Of a DNA stretch of 64,000 bases, positions 47,213 through 58,426 are shown piece by piece. How positions within the stretch are numbered: the first letter of the stretch is position 1; every line of letters begins with the position of its first letter. The notes under the pieces are model-generated. The model was not told the origin of the DNA. It saw only the letters and a program-made list of their open reading frames with translations, and ran no database searches. A program made the translations under genes and the position numbers. This DNA comes from Blastobasis lacticolella (taxonomy: Eukaryota > Arthropoda > Insecta > Lepidoptera > Blastobasidae): positions 6,990,563 through 7,054,562 of the forward strand of contig LR990048.1 in assembly GCA_905147135.1 (NCBI GenBank). Direction: 5' to 3'.

Positions 47213-50200
47213 TGAACATTTGAAATCATATACATGAAATATAATGCCTGTAATCAACATACCTACGCGTAGTTAATTGTAAAATTCCAATAATTATGGA
47301 TCAAAGCCTAGACTAGCTAGACTTTCTCGGGGCTTACGAACTAAGGTGATAATGAACTTAATGGTTATAAGAAATCTTAAGTAAAATGTTTCTCAAAACT
47401 ATTACTTCAAACGTTACTCGAGCTGTAAATAAACCATAAACTTTCGACAGCCATAATTTACGACATTACTAATAACATAAGAGAAATCTTAATTGTTTAA
47501 AACGGTAAACCGACTAACTAAATCATAATTTTATCATAGTTAAACCGCAATATATAACATTTGTAATCAACTAGTGGTGGTGGTCATGGTGGTAGTGGTA
47601 AAGTTTAATGTTCTAATTAATTTGATAATTAGACCTTTGTGGTTATTGACAGTTACAAATGGTATTGCTAATTTGGAAATACATATAGAGCTTCGAAAAC
47701 TAATAATGCATATTTAATGTTAAGTTATTTGTTTGGTGGTTGGGAATACCATTTAAATGTGTTACCAAAATTAAAATAATCAAATTCAAACGTACAGTAA
47801 CGTACAAACGTAAAGTATGTATCTCAAATCGATATCGTCGATCAAACCTATGCTATTTAATTGTCGTCATCCTACTTACGGCTTCTGCTAGTGCTCGGTT
47901 TCTTACACTTCCTTCTCTACCTTGCCTGGTCTTCGGCATCCTCGCGTCGTAAGCCGTTGTAAGCGATGGCAATCTATGGCTTCTTAGTACTATGTAAGTA
48001 CTTATTTCCTAATACCCGAAGGATTCCCCTATATCCAAGTGGTTTAAATCATATTTCTTTATATTACCTCCTCCCCCTCAAACAATTCCTCAATGCTGAG
48101 GATCGTGACTCTGCCGACTTAGCAAGGACGTTCTCGTTCGAACCTATATCATAATTATATTTTATAATATAAATTTAGTAAATTGACCCGCAAGTGGAAA
48201 TGCATGTAAGTATTTCCAATCGTTGGAGAAATACCAAATCAAATGAAGCTTTTTTAGTGCCATCTGCCCCTTTATGGGGCTGATAAAACTGATTTCACCC
48301 ATCTGCCCCGTTACCGGGTAAACATCGGCGCAGATTAGGGCGACCAATAATCAAACGATTATCTACGTCACTAAGGGTCACCGCCAAACTCTTTACGATA
48401 GAAATTGCTATCGCATATCACTTGGCTCCACTCCACTCCATTGGCTGCGCATTGGCAAACGGGCCCTGTTGTAAGATATGATTGTATTGTATTTAAGAAC
48501 ATCAGTGTTTGAGATCGAAATTATCAGTCTGAGGCCCTGGAGGCCCAGAACAATGCAATTAATTATACACAATTCATAGTATTTTATCCAATAAATTGCA
48601 TTGTTTGCATAGAAGGTCTCTACTGGCCGTAAGTAATCAAAGAACCAGAGCAAGGCCTTTGGCCGCATACGCAATTCTCCCATTCATGCCTGTTATTTGT
48701 GATATTCGGGGGGACGTGGGAGGTCTTTGTTACTGGTCGATGGAACTACTTTCACTGCCGGGCCGGCGGTTTAGCAAGCAACCTTAATAAACATAGTTAC
48801 GAATGCACTGAGACAATTATGAGCTGCAGTTGAACGTTTTACTCGTATGATATTGCAGTTTTTGAAGTGGAGATTTTGAAAGTCCAATTTATACGTTTCT
48901 TTTTTTTTCGGTTAATCACTGGTCTTTCACTGCTGGAGGACTGATGGTTATCGGTTTGAACTTTAGAGATACGCGTATTACAAAAAATTATAAAATCAAT
49001 TTAAATATTTTGTAATAAATTCGCTTTAATTGAGAGTTATACGAATGTATAAAATTATGTTTTTCTTTACAAAGTCTTACTACACAGTAGCTACCTGTGT
49101 TTTCACGTATATTAAGCCTAATTTAACCAAAAATTTCGACTATTCTTGACAACCAAATGGTTACCATGGTTACAAAATGATGACTCGAGCAGATATAGAT
49201 ATACCAATGCTATACATAACCATAGTTGCGTATGTTAATGTAACTAAACGCACTGGGCATTTATGGATACCATAAATATTGTATCTACTACAATATATAA
49301 TCACATTGTTAAAACTCTCAACTTGAAGAAAATCTAGAGAACACTATAAAGTTATCTACATGTGTCTGTTTCATTAAAGTTATATATTTATATTCTTACA
49401 ATGATTTAAATGGTCACAATGTGCGAGAAATAATATCGTTGTCGACATTTCGTATACAGACGTTTGCCTTGAAAGAGTTATTGGCTCGAAACAGGTAGGT
49501 GAGTATTTTAAAATGCTGTCCGCCATATGTGGACATAGTGGTATAAATAAATTTGTGTTACGGATCTTAAATTATGAAGAAAATAATGCCAGCTACGCAA
49601 TAAACACAGGACTATTTTAGAGGAAATACATCTTGTTTTTTTTTCACGGAAATTATTGAGTTTGAAAGGAAGTGACAAAATAATTAATTGCCTAGGTTTG
49701 AGGAGTATAACTTTTCCCAGTAATTTCTGTTAAATTTTAATAACTTCACACTCTGTGATATTAGATTATTCATATTTATGTTATCTATGCACATACAAAA
49801 TACAAATACTTTATTAGTAAAAGTCATGGTTAGAGGAAAATAATGGCACACGTTTTGCACAATACATGAAATAGACTGGAATCCATTAAAGTAGTCATTA
49901 CACTAGGACTAGCCTGTATCGTAGAGCACATACCTATCCTTATTATGTAACCCAAGTAAATAAATTTAAAAAAAGTAATACTGACTAATCTACCTTAAAG
50001 AAAGGACTAGGTGCTGCATCAAATATTTCAAGTCAAGAGAAGGAACTTAGCATTATCCTATTATTTTAAAATGCTAGAAGCTGTTCTTAACAAAGAAGGT
50101 AGGTATTCTCCAATACTACGAGGTCGTTAGAAAGTGAAGTAACAACGTAGAATAGGTATGAGTAAAGTAGCCAGCGTAATCACAATCATATTATGGGGCA

Positions 50201-51420
50201 TAGCAGCTAACCTAACGCACTCGTGGTTTAGTTTTACATTTTTGTTACGTGAAACCTGATCAGGTCTGTAATTTCTCAAAAAAGTTGGGATCCGAAGTGG
50301 CAAGAATAAAGGAGATGTGTTAAATGAATTGAGGATATATGCGAGGCTAGGGAGTTGTGTCAGGACAGAGCAAAGTAGTAGTTCATAGTCTCTGCCTACC
50401 CTACCTGTGGAATAGAGGCCTGAGCTTTGTGTATGTATAAAACCTATCTGCATGAGTCATAGATGTTAGAGGCGACAGTTACCACTGTAAATCAGGTGCG
50501 ATGTCTGCTCGTTTGACACTGCTTAGTACCTTAACACCACCGCAAACTGCATCTACGCTTAACATCAGATACGACGGCAATCAAATACCCGAATATAAAA
50601 TAAAAATATTTTTTCGATACATTATACGTATTAATAATCAGATCACTACCAACCAAAACAGAGCGGATTTATCGATTACAACTGCGACAGTAATTACATC
50701 CAGAATATTAAACACCTTGACATTAATATTATATTTGGGTATCTGTAACACATTTACAATACAAGTCACCACACACACGCAGTGGGCGAATACGGCGTTT
50801 AGTACAGGAAGTGTACCGATCCACGGAACTCGTTTACCGTGAAAGCAAAGGCTGTGTGTGTAGAAAAAAGCCATTTCCGACCGACGGTGGCTAGTCACAG
50901 GACCGGTATGGTGTTTCCTGTCGTAAGAGTCGGAAAATTGGAGCTCGACTTGAAAGTGCTAAGCATTCGCGCTAAACTTGCGGTGTAATGGCATATAAGC
51001 TAACTAAAGAAATAATCTTTCTCTCAAAGTTTTAGCTTAGTACCTACAACGTAAATAACGAATAAAATAAATAAAAATAAATATTCGTGGACAAATTCAC
51101 ACAGCGCCATCTAGCCCCAAACGAAGCAAAGCTTGTACTATGGGTGCTAGATAACTGATATACTACTTAAATACTACGAAATATGCAAATTAACTTCACA
51201 AGTCTGTGTGTGCCTACATTCGCTTTTATTTTTGTTTAGTTTTGGTCGGTATCTCAGAAAACAAGTCTCGCGGGAGGCCTAAGTTTCGATGCAACGCATC
51301 GAACACATCGCTAGAGCCAACTGTTGACGACGAGAGGAGGAAGTCTATGATGGCGGACCCTGGCAGAAGCCGGGATTGCCCTTTAGGATGATATTTGATT
51401 ATTGATTAGGATAGTAGATA

Positions 51421-51480
51421 TTTATTTATTTATTTATTAAATCTTTATGCACTAAAGGTACATTGGCGGACTTAAAGCTA
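51421..51480 (-). repeat. LINE-type 3' tail with (TTTA)n
   Basis: Read on the minus strand it has a short unique part ending GTGCATAAAGATTTAATAAA followed by AATA repeats. This is typical of a severely 5'-truncated LINE. Confidence 0.5.
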
Positions 51481-53524
51481 AAGTAGCCTTATCTACTATT
51501 TGATTCAGTATCTTCTAACTTAACCGACTGCGCACAAAATATTAATCATCGTTTCCCCCCACCCCTGTAATATTGTAATACGTAATAAATATAAGTAATA
51601 TTTGAATACGTGAAAAGTATTCACCATAATATTGTGTTTAATTAAGTAAAAAGGTAAATTATCAGAGCCATGTGCACTCTTCAAGTTGACAAGTAATAGT
51701 CGACCAACTTATAAAATGCAGTTGGATTAGCAAACGTACCATACAAATTGTAACTTTGTAATATGGTTATAGTATCAGAAAGCCCTCTTTTTCACGCATG
51801 TTATGACAGACAACTACGGACCAAGGCACTGGACGAGGCACAACACGTTTTGGCCGGTTTTTTTATTATAGGTTAGGCAAAAGCAGTTCAAAGCTTTTAT
51901 AACGTCCGTTGAATGTCTCAATTCTTTATGTGAAGGTCTGTGAATAGCTTTTGTCCACTCGGCCTTGCTTAGCCTTGCCAAATGTAACATAATTGACGCC
52001 ATAATATAATATAATAGAGACTGTATATGTATAGGCATAGCCATAGACATAGACATTATTTATAGGTAGGTATGCCTTGCATATATAGTTTATATTTGAC
52101 CCAATGTTATCTGCTCGCTACGTCATAGTGACGATTCAGATCGATTTTTCCTTAGATATAGGGCGGCTTGCACCAAATTCTTAATTACATTTAAGTTGAT
52201 GTTTAAATGACATAACTTCATACAAAAACACGTTGCACGTCATTCTTAAACGTGGTTAAGAATTTGGTGCAAGCCGGGCTTAAAGTTCCGAAGTCTGTTC
52301 AGTAGTTTCATCGATTACAAACAATCAAACTTGAAAAAACATACATCTCAGAGTAAAAAGTATGTACTTAGGTACCTACTACACTACACTTATATACTTG
52401 CGTATACTGAGATCCATTTTTGTTTGTCATTTCATTATCATGCTTTTGTATTCTTAGCACAGCTGTTAATTCAAGGAATAATCCCTTCATGCGTGCAAAA
52501 TTGCCGGCTAAGTTTGTCGGACACTATCGGCTTCTATCAAAGAGCATTTTAATACCAACGTACATTTTAATTATACGCTTTCCAACACATTCAGGTACTG
52601 TACGTAGCTCACATTAGTCACCATTGCCAAATCACTTTACCGGTGTTTATGTAACCACTAAATGCATTTGCATAATATGCCAAATATTTTTTTTAGCTAT
52701 AGATACACAACGATTAGTTCTAGTCAGAACGGTTAATGATTTTGCCTGTATTGATCATTATCTAAATTCTGAAGTAAAGCACTTCTTACTCAAGCCTTTA
52801 CAGTTATGTAACCAAAGTTAACGTTTAAACTGGTACAGGTTCTAAGAGAATGATCGTGGAGAATTGTTTTGTCATAGCATTTAGTCGTTACAACAGGTTC
52901 ACTTCATAGTGATTATAGCAGCTTCGGTGACTATTTTCTCCGGTAATTTTTACAGATCGTAGGACTCTGAGGAGTTCACCTGGTGGGTAGGTACCATAAC
53001 CCTCTATTTCTCCCGTGAGGCAACAGTGTTTGCTTTGTTGGGTTCCGGTTCATTTCCGGGGTTTAGGATAAGTTGCTAGCACAATTACTTATAATTATAT
53101 AAGTGCATGAATCGTCGAGATTACAAGCGATTTATCACTTTCCATATGGTGGGCTGTCTGCCCGTTTGTCAGTGATTGTGAGTTAACATAAAAACCGGCC
53201 GCCGGAACCATGCGCCATTATCGCTATCCTCGGAACTGAACCTTAGGGCTTTAAGTTCCTCGAGTGACGATCTCCGACGGGACGATAACGGAAATACAAG
53301 GAAAGACCCTTACACGGTTGAGTGATGATCTGCTGAAGATTGTCGGAAGTCGTTGTGGGCAGCTTAAGATAGATGGATCTGGAGTTATTATTTTTAAACA
53401 CCATAAAATTTGGTTATGTTGTTCTACAAGACATATTTAAAACTTTCGAATGATCGCGTAATTTTTTATTGATAATATAACGATTATTAAACAAATACAA
53501 ACTTAACTTAACCTAAATCTATGT
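51481..53524. other. Non-genic stretch
   Basis: Contains the second palindromic element (52160-52283) and a possible diverged RTE-type end around 53260-53390. ORFs of 65-80 codons here have no domain or splice context. Confidence 0.45.
52160..52283 (-). mobile_element. Short palindromic element (MITE-like), copy 2
   Basis: Arms 52160-52184 (AGGGCGGCTTGCACC then AAATTCTTAA) and about 52257-52282 (TTAAGAATTTGGTGCAAGCC then GGGCTT) pair over 25 bp. This copy is better preserved than the one at 1641-1764 and lies in the opposite orientation. Confidence 0.65.
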
Positions 53525-55140
53525 TTACAGATAAAAATCATCCTCCAGGGCATCCCCACGAGAAATGGTGCTCAGAAGGCTGGCAACATTTTTCTTTTGA
53601 ATAATGAAGCTCAACCTCCGAGCGAAAAGGTTGAGGGAAGCGTGGCCCGGTATGCAACTAGCGTTCATCTGATAAGACAGGACATGGTGTCCCATCTCGC
53701 TTACCGATACGCCACATCTGCAGTAATGGGGGTTGGGTAGTGTCAACGCCTAAGCGCAGATTGACAGCCAAGGTTAGAGAAAAGGTGTCCAACAAAGTGC
53801 CGATATTTGGTGATCGTAATGCATGAATGCAATCAACCAATAACCAAATTCTGGTTCGAAAACTGCGAGCAAACGAGCAATGTCGGCCGAATGTGTGCCG
53901 GAATTTAAAAGACTCTTTTGGACTTAGCTACGGAGGGGTTGATCTTAGTGCTTTTGAGAGGCGAGAACGGTAGGTAATTCCTCGCGACGTACAGAGGACC
54001 ACTCGCTTCCCGCTTCAGACAAGCCCACCACCTCGACTTAACCACAGGTAGGGCTGATGATTTTATTAAAAATGGCACAACAACCAAAAAAGAATGATAG
54101 ACATACCGGGACCGCCACTGCAACCATACTAAATAATAACCTTGGCGTTAATATCCCGGTTATTTTCTCGCACACGACGCATATGTCCATAATCCGGGAT
54201 TTGGTCTGCCAAATCAGCTAATTACTTTGGAGCGATTGCCATCTGACCTCCGTGACCATGCTACCAAGGGAACCTGGTAGATTGGATCATGGTTACACAT
54301 TCAGTTGCCTGAATGTGCAGGCTTCATCACGAGGTTTTTCCCCTTACCGTAAGAGCATCGGTTAGTGTTCAACTAATGTACATAACTCAGAAAAGAGTCA
54401 TTGGTACATCTCGCTTATGAGTGGAATACTGTAACCACTCGATCACCGAGGGTCCTGCAACTGCAACCACACTACGAACCCCTAAACCGCCAAAACGGGT
54501 AGGCAGTGAAGCCTGGGCTAATGCTCCATCTGAAATTAATGAAAGGGTATCTTTGATCAACCATCTACTGTATTGAGCGGATTCTTAAATTTCTAAAGAT
54601 GGGAGCATCGCAATATGTAGATAGGAAAAGGCAGAATTTTATTATAGATACACCCGGTAATTTATTTCTAAAAGACGTTTAGGTAATTGGCGGAAACCTT
54701 CAATACATGACTGTAGGAATGATGGGGTAGATTCACCTAACAAGGGGCGCTCAGTAGCCCTTGTAACTATTTTAATGTTCGGTGCTACAAAAGTAAATTT
54801 ACTGCTGATGACATTTGTGTCAACCGTGGGTGGAGTAGGTGGGATATAATTCGCACTTACTGTAGTTGAACTATCTGAACTTACTGTAGTTGTCTACGGC
54901 TGAAAAATGTGTGCTTAGGCTGATAAAATCGTTCATGTCCGGCTCACCTCTCAAGGTTCCGTCTTCCAAGTACCAGGTATTTAATTTTGAGTTTAAACTT
55001 GTAAGAAATGGGTGAATACTTAATCTGAAAATAGCTGGGCCAAGCGGGTCACTCTGTTGACAGCCCACTGGGGATTCAAGAGATGCTGTTTATAAAATAG
55101 GTTCGAAGCACTGCCATAGGTAAGGGTAAAGGGAAGGTAT
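53525..55140 (-). pseudogene. Decayed non-LTR retrotransposon reverse transcriptase
   Basis: Two minus-strand patches belong to one LINE-type polymerase. At about 54870-55068 is the RT core segment GCQQSDPLGPAIF, then SLNSKLNTWYLEDGT, where YLED replaces the catalytic YxDD. At 53525-53840 is the C-terminal domain, with LGTLLDTFSL-like and NLRLGVD stretches, then CRCGVSVSEMGHHVLS and HASLN in the next frame, a cysteine/histidine-rich motif seen after the RT domain. Frameshifts, stops and an inserted SINE (54132-54470) separate them, so it cannot make an active enzyme. The clade is not assigned. Confidence 0.7.
54132..54470 (-). mobile_element. SINE family A, near full-length, nested in a dead LINE
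   Basis: On the minus strand a tRNA-like head with GGTGATCGAGTGGTTACAG (A-box region, about 54420-54465) is followed by the whole body down to AACATTAACGCCAAGG-like sequence at 54136. The GAT tail is lost. The LINE coding relic resumes on both sides. Confidence 0.7.
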
Positions 55141-55460
55141 GTGTTCTTTCACCTGTGTCAATGCGAAATTATTCTTCTGAAGATGGAGCCATCTAAGATC
55201 GGTCTGATGCGTAGGAGAAGGTGAACAGCTCCATCCAGCGACTTACATACTTAAGAAATTAAGCCACGCGGGCGCGGGCGCCGCCAGGCACCCTCTTCGC
55301 TATGGGACAACTAAGCTTGTGTTCGCCAAGAGTACGTTATACTTATGAAACTTTCTTTTTGGGTGCTCTATGTTAAAAATATCTATTTAACATTAAAATT
55401 TTGTCCGAGGTTGAACAACGTGTTTACTTTCTTTTACTTTGTTTATATCATCATTGCACT

Positions 55461-56967
55461 AGGTATAATAAGACCACGCTAAGTCCGAATCCCTTTAAAA
55501 AAGAAACCTGTATGGCAAATTATGACATGTATTTTATTCGTCATAGACGTCATTCATAAAAGACATAACAAAGAATTTGATTGTCTTGAAAAATATTATT
55601 AAGGTGATTGGCACATTGTAACGCAGCACGTCAAACGCATCCACGCGCGTGGCTGCAGATCCGCATCAGCGTTCGTTTCCATGGACAACTCCAGAACTGC
55701 ATTTTCATAGACCACTCTAGTGTTACAAGATTGGGCCCTTTATTCGTTACTCTGGCGAAATTTGGAAATATGTGTAATATTTATATTGGTTTATATACAA
55801 TCAAAAATTTGGGAATACTGCAAATTGTTATAATCTTTTCATAAGGAGTGGAATGCGTTGCCTGCGAGTGTGTTCCCTGATCAATATATACTCGATGCCT
55901 TCAAGGCTAGAGTGAATAGTCTGTTGCTAGACATTCATGCTCCATCATCGACCGCATCGTCACTTACCAACAGGTGAGGTGACGGTCAAATGCCTGGCTA
56001 GTAAAGTAATAAAAAAAAACATATTATTTAGGCGAAAAATAATTGGAGACCTGAGTAACGGAACACCTGACAATCCTGGAGACCTCACTTCACAGCAGTG
56101 GCCTATTTGACGCCTTTTTATGATTTTAACTAGTACCTACTACCTTTTCTCTTTTGGAACTAGTGTTCTAGGACAATAAGTTTCAGATACAGTTTTAGGT
56201 TTGACAGCTGTCACCCGAAATGCAACTTATGCTGTTCTCATTTTGCTCTTCAGTTCATACAGTTTGCTAGGTGGGGCGGGGGCTACGCCCATGTGCATGC
56301 CGCCATATTGAAAATTTACTTTTCAAATAAGCGGAATGTTAGTTCCTTTTTACGCCACGTTTATGATGTATTCTTGATCCTTGTCGGTTTGTAGATACTA
56401 AAGCGTTGGTACATGACACTCATGGCTTTGGCTTTTATAAATTGCATTGAACAATCAGAAAATTTCTCCACAAAGCATTAGATATTTTGTACATTTCATT
56501 AGGGACAGCCCGTGGATTTAGTCAATATACACTATTTCTTTCGATTCAGCACTAAATTCAGTAAATATTGCAGTAGACCTACATGGCAATATTGACTAGA
56601 GAGCTGAGCACGCGTTTCAAATGTGTCATAGAAAAAAAACGACGGACCCGCACGAAAGCGCTTGGATGCGTTTTCCGTGTGTTTGACTAAGCGTGATTTC
56701 AGCGTAATGACAGCTGAATTTTTGCAATAAAGAGATAACATACATACATACAGCTCAAAGAACTTTATGTCACGCACTAACGCACGTCACGCACAACCGT
56801 ACGGTGCTGCATTCCGGTGTGCGAATCACCTAAATAATAATGGGCAATGACTGACAAGGACAGATTATCCAATCGATATTGCCATATCCACACTTTATAA
56901 TATTCATTTATAAATTTCACCACTGTCAGCCAAGTAGATTCGGACTTAGCGTGGTCCTATTATACCT
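55461..56967. mobile_element. Probable 1.5-kb non-autonomous DNA transposon
   Basis: A 31-bp inverted repeat starts AGGTATAATARGACCACGC at 55461-55491 and recurs inverted at 56937-56967 with one mismatch. Just outside, the left end reads CACT and the reversed right end GACTG, so the true termini may be CACTG/CACTA-like as in CMC-type elements. Subterminal segments also resemble each other inverted: AGGTGATTGGCACA near 55603 and AGGTGATTCGCACA inverted near 56830. No transposase ORF is present. A LINE 3' end (55855-56020) sits inside. No clean target duplication was seen. Confidence 0.6.
55855..56020 (+). pseudogene. LINE 3' end with C-terminal coding remnant
   Basis: The plus strand translates to [20 protein letters not shown] and a few more residues before a stop. 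The WN-LP--VF motif is typical of the last residues of CR1/Jockey-type LINE polymerases. It is followed by the 3' UTR (ACCGCATCGTCACTTACC, GACGGTCAAATGCCTGGC) and an A-run. Only the last 165 bp were inserted or kept. Confidence 0.65.
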
Positions 56968-57149
56968 CAGTCTAACCCATAAATATAGTATGTCTAATCT
57001 CAGGGGTTAATTGCTGACCAATGAGGTTCATTAAGTTAAAAAATATTTTGTCTATGGTTGTCTTTATTTATAGGTTATATATTCTCCTTGGGTGAGGCTG
57101 ATATACTCCTTACTATAACATGACATGTGTCGTTTAACTTCAATTCCTA

Positions 57150-57228
57150 TAAAAATAAGTGGGAACGTGAAGGGATAACTTAATTATAAAATAGTTATTT
57201 TAGAATTAGTGGAGCACAAGATAGAAAC
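57150..57228 (+). promoter_or_regulatory. Possible 5' region of the host gene
   Basis: A TATAAAATAG motif at about 57185 lies some 44 bases before the start codon, and the start context AAACATG has A at -3. Alternatively TTATTTTAG at about 57203-57211 could be a splice acceptor joining a distant 5' UTR exon. The sequence does not decide between these. Confidence 0.3.
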
Positions 57229-57372
57229 ATGTCACAAAGCGCAATAAAGCTAAGCAAGACCTCAAAGAAGGATTTACTTGCTAAAAGCCTGACTATGTAT
57301 ACAGTCGATCCTCTGGAATGTCCGTTTAGAGAATACAGAGACCAAGAACTTGGCAATGATTTGTGGGGATTG
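57229..57372 (+). CDS. Host gene, first coding exon (androglobin-like?)
   Basis: The exon encodes 48 residues from ATG to WGL. It has a lysine/serine-rich start (MSQSAIKLSKTSKKDLLAKS) followed by a more structured part, YTVDPLECPFREYRDQELGN. It ends at TTG followed by the strong donor GTAAGT, in phase 0. The start was chosen for the A at -3. It joins in frame with 63569-63754, which also starts and ends in phase 0, so the two exons would give an uninterrupted 110-residue N-terminus. No domain can be named from this exon; the family suggestion comes from exon 2. A 237-bp hairpin begins 20 bases into the intron. The gene continues beyond the window. Confidence 0.6.
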
Positions 57373-57391
57373 GTAAGTATTGCTAGAACTA

Positions 57392-57628
57392 ATGCGCTTA
57401 TTACACATTCCTAAATTCAGAAACAAAAAGCGTGAGAGCAAATCAAAATGGAATGTATTAATCATAAAATAAGGTCCATTTTTGTATCACTGATATTATG
57501 TCACGTGGCGCTCCGCTTTTCAAAAATCCGTGATACAAAAATGGACCTTATTTTATGATCAATACATTCCACTTTGATTTGCTCTCACGCTTTTTGTTTC
57601 TGAATTTAGGAATGTGTAATAAGCGCAT
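57392..57628. mobile_element. 237-bp hairpin element just inside the intron
   Basis: Arms 57392-57490 and 57530-57628 (99 bp each) are reverse complements with about two mismatches, around a 39-base loop containing GTCACGTGGCGCTCCG. Outer ends read ATGCGCTTATTACACATTCC and its inverse. It is probably a MITE or a palindromic duplication. A transcript crossing it, such as the host pre-mRNA, would form a long double-stranded stem 20 bases from the donor site. Confidence 0.85.
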
Positions 57629-57745
57629 AAGTCACACGAATACTTAGAGAGGATTGCTGTCTCTCTACAACTAGAGACGTAAATAAAATATTTACAGTTT
57701 TTATACCGAAATATGTACAAAAAGGCACAAACGAGAAGAATATAT

Positions 57746-57926
57746 TGACCGTGTGGTATCCGGCAGAATAGCATAGCACGGTTGGTGCATACCTTACACT
57801 CGCTGGTGTCATACAATACAACGCTGGAAAGTGGGCATTTTACATTGTTATATTTACAACGTTGCGATCTCCAACCTCATGGAAGAGGCCCTAAGTCCTA
57901 CAGTGTACTGTTATAGGCTGTACTGG
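57746..57926 (+). repeat. SINE-like family B, internally deleted
   Basis: Has GACCGTGTGGTATCCGGCAG, GCTGGAAAGTGGGCATTT, GCGATCTCCAACC and GAGGCCCTAAGTCCTACAG, but lacks several internal blocks and the GAT tail. It lies within the host gene's first intron. Confidence 0.65.
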
Positions 57927-58039
57927 ATAAATGGGGGAAAACTAAGATAAGTATTTGTTACTTTATTTTGTACCTACTTTTCACGAGCGAGTTCAAAACA
58001 TGAAAATGTAAAAGTTGAACTAATGCCACCTTCTGTCCA

Positions 58040-58170
58040 GTTAAATAGGGAGCTAAATAAGACCACGTCTATCTTGTACCACGTTTATTGCAGAACAAAG
58101 GTTGTTAGAATAACCCGCATTTGGGTCCAACGATATAAGAAAATATATGCTCCTACCTCCGTACATCACA
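58040..58170 (-). repeat. 3' LTR
   Basis: 131 bp, identical to 62663-62793. On the minus strand it begins TGTGATGTACGGAGGTAGG and ends CCCTATTTAAC. The usual CA end is met only at the other LTR, where the next base makes AACA; here the flanking base gives AACT. Confidence 0.9.
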
Positions 58171-58181
58171 CCCTCACCCTT
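58171..58181 (-). promoter_or_regulatory. Polypurine tract
   Basis: Minus strand AAGGGTGAGGG directly abuts the 3' LTR start TGTGATG. This is the position where plus-strand DNA synthesis is primed in LTR elements. Confidence 0.8.
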
Positions 58182-58426
58182 AGCCATTAACCCCCTTAAT
58201 ATGGAAATAAGCAATTACATACTTATATAATAACAATTTTAGGTATAGGCACAGTTACAGTAATCCAATCTAAGTTTTATGAATAATACACATTATCTTA
58301 AGTTAAGCAGACGAATACAGTTTGTTTTAGCTAAGTCAGCAAACAGGTTACTTAGTAGGTACATACAATCATATCTAATAATTTGAACAATTATGTGTAG
58401 CAACAACAACATAATTTAAGTATTAT

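Larger units (their letters stand above)
45191..51420. other. Non-genic stretch
   Basis: Repeats within are family C at 46150-46408 and a SINE A copy with a nested insertion at 46866-47212. A TGG-rich microsatellite lies at 47572-47602. At 48255-48330 a CATCTGCCCC motif occurs twice in near-tandem with short hairpins. A possible RTE-like fragment lies at 51250-51390. Nothing supports a gene. Confidence 0.45.

Noticed and set aside
50127..50898. Overlapping ORFs of 86-113 codons on both strands
   Set aside because: No domain, no splice context and composition like the surroundings; length is within chance for a 64-kb window.
58034..58040. Search for a target duplication of the gypsy element by shifting the LTR ends
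   Set aside because: No shift of up to a few bases gives a matching 4-6-bp repeat on both sides.
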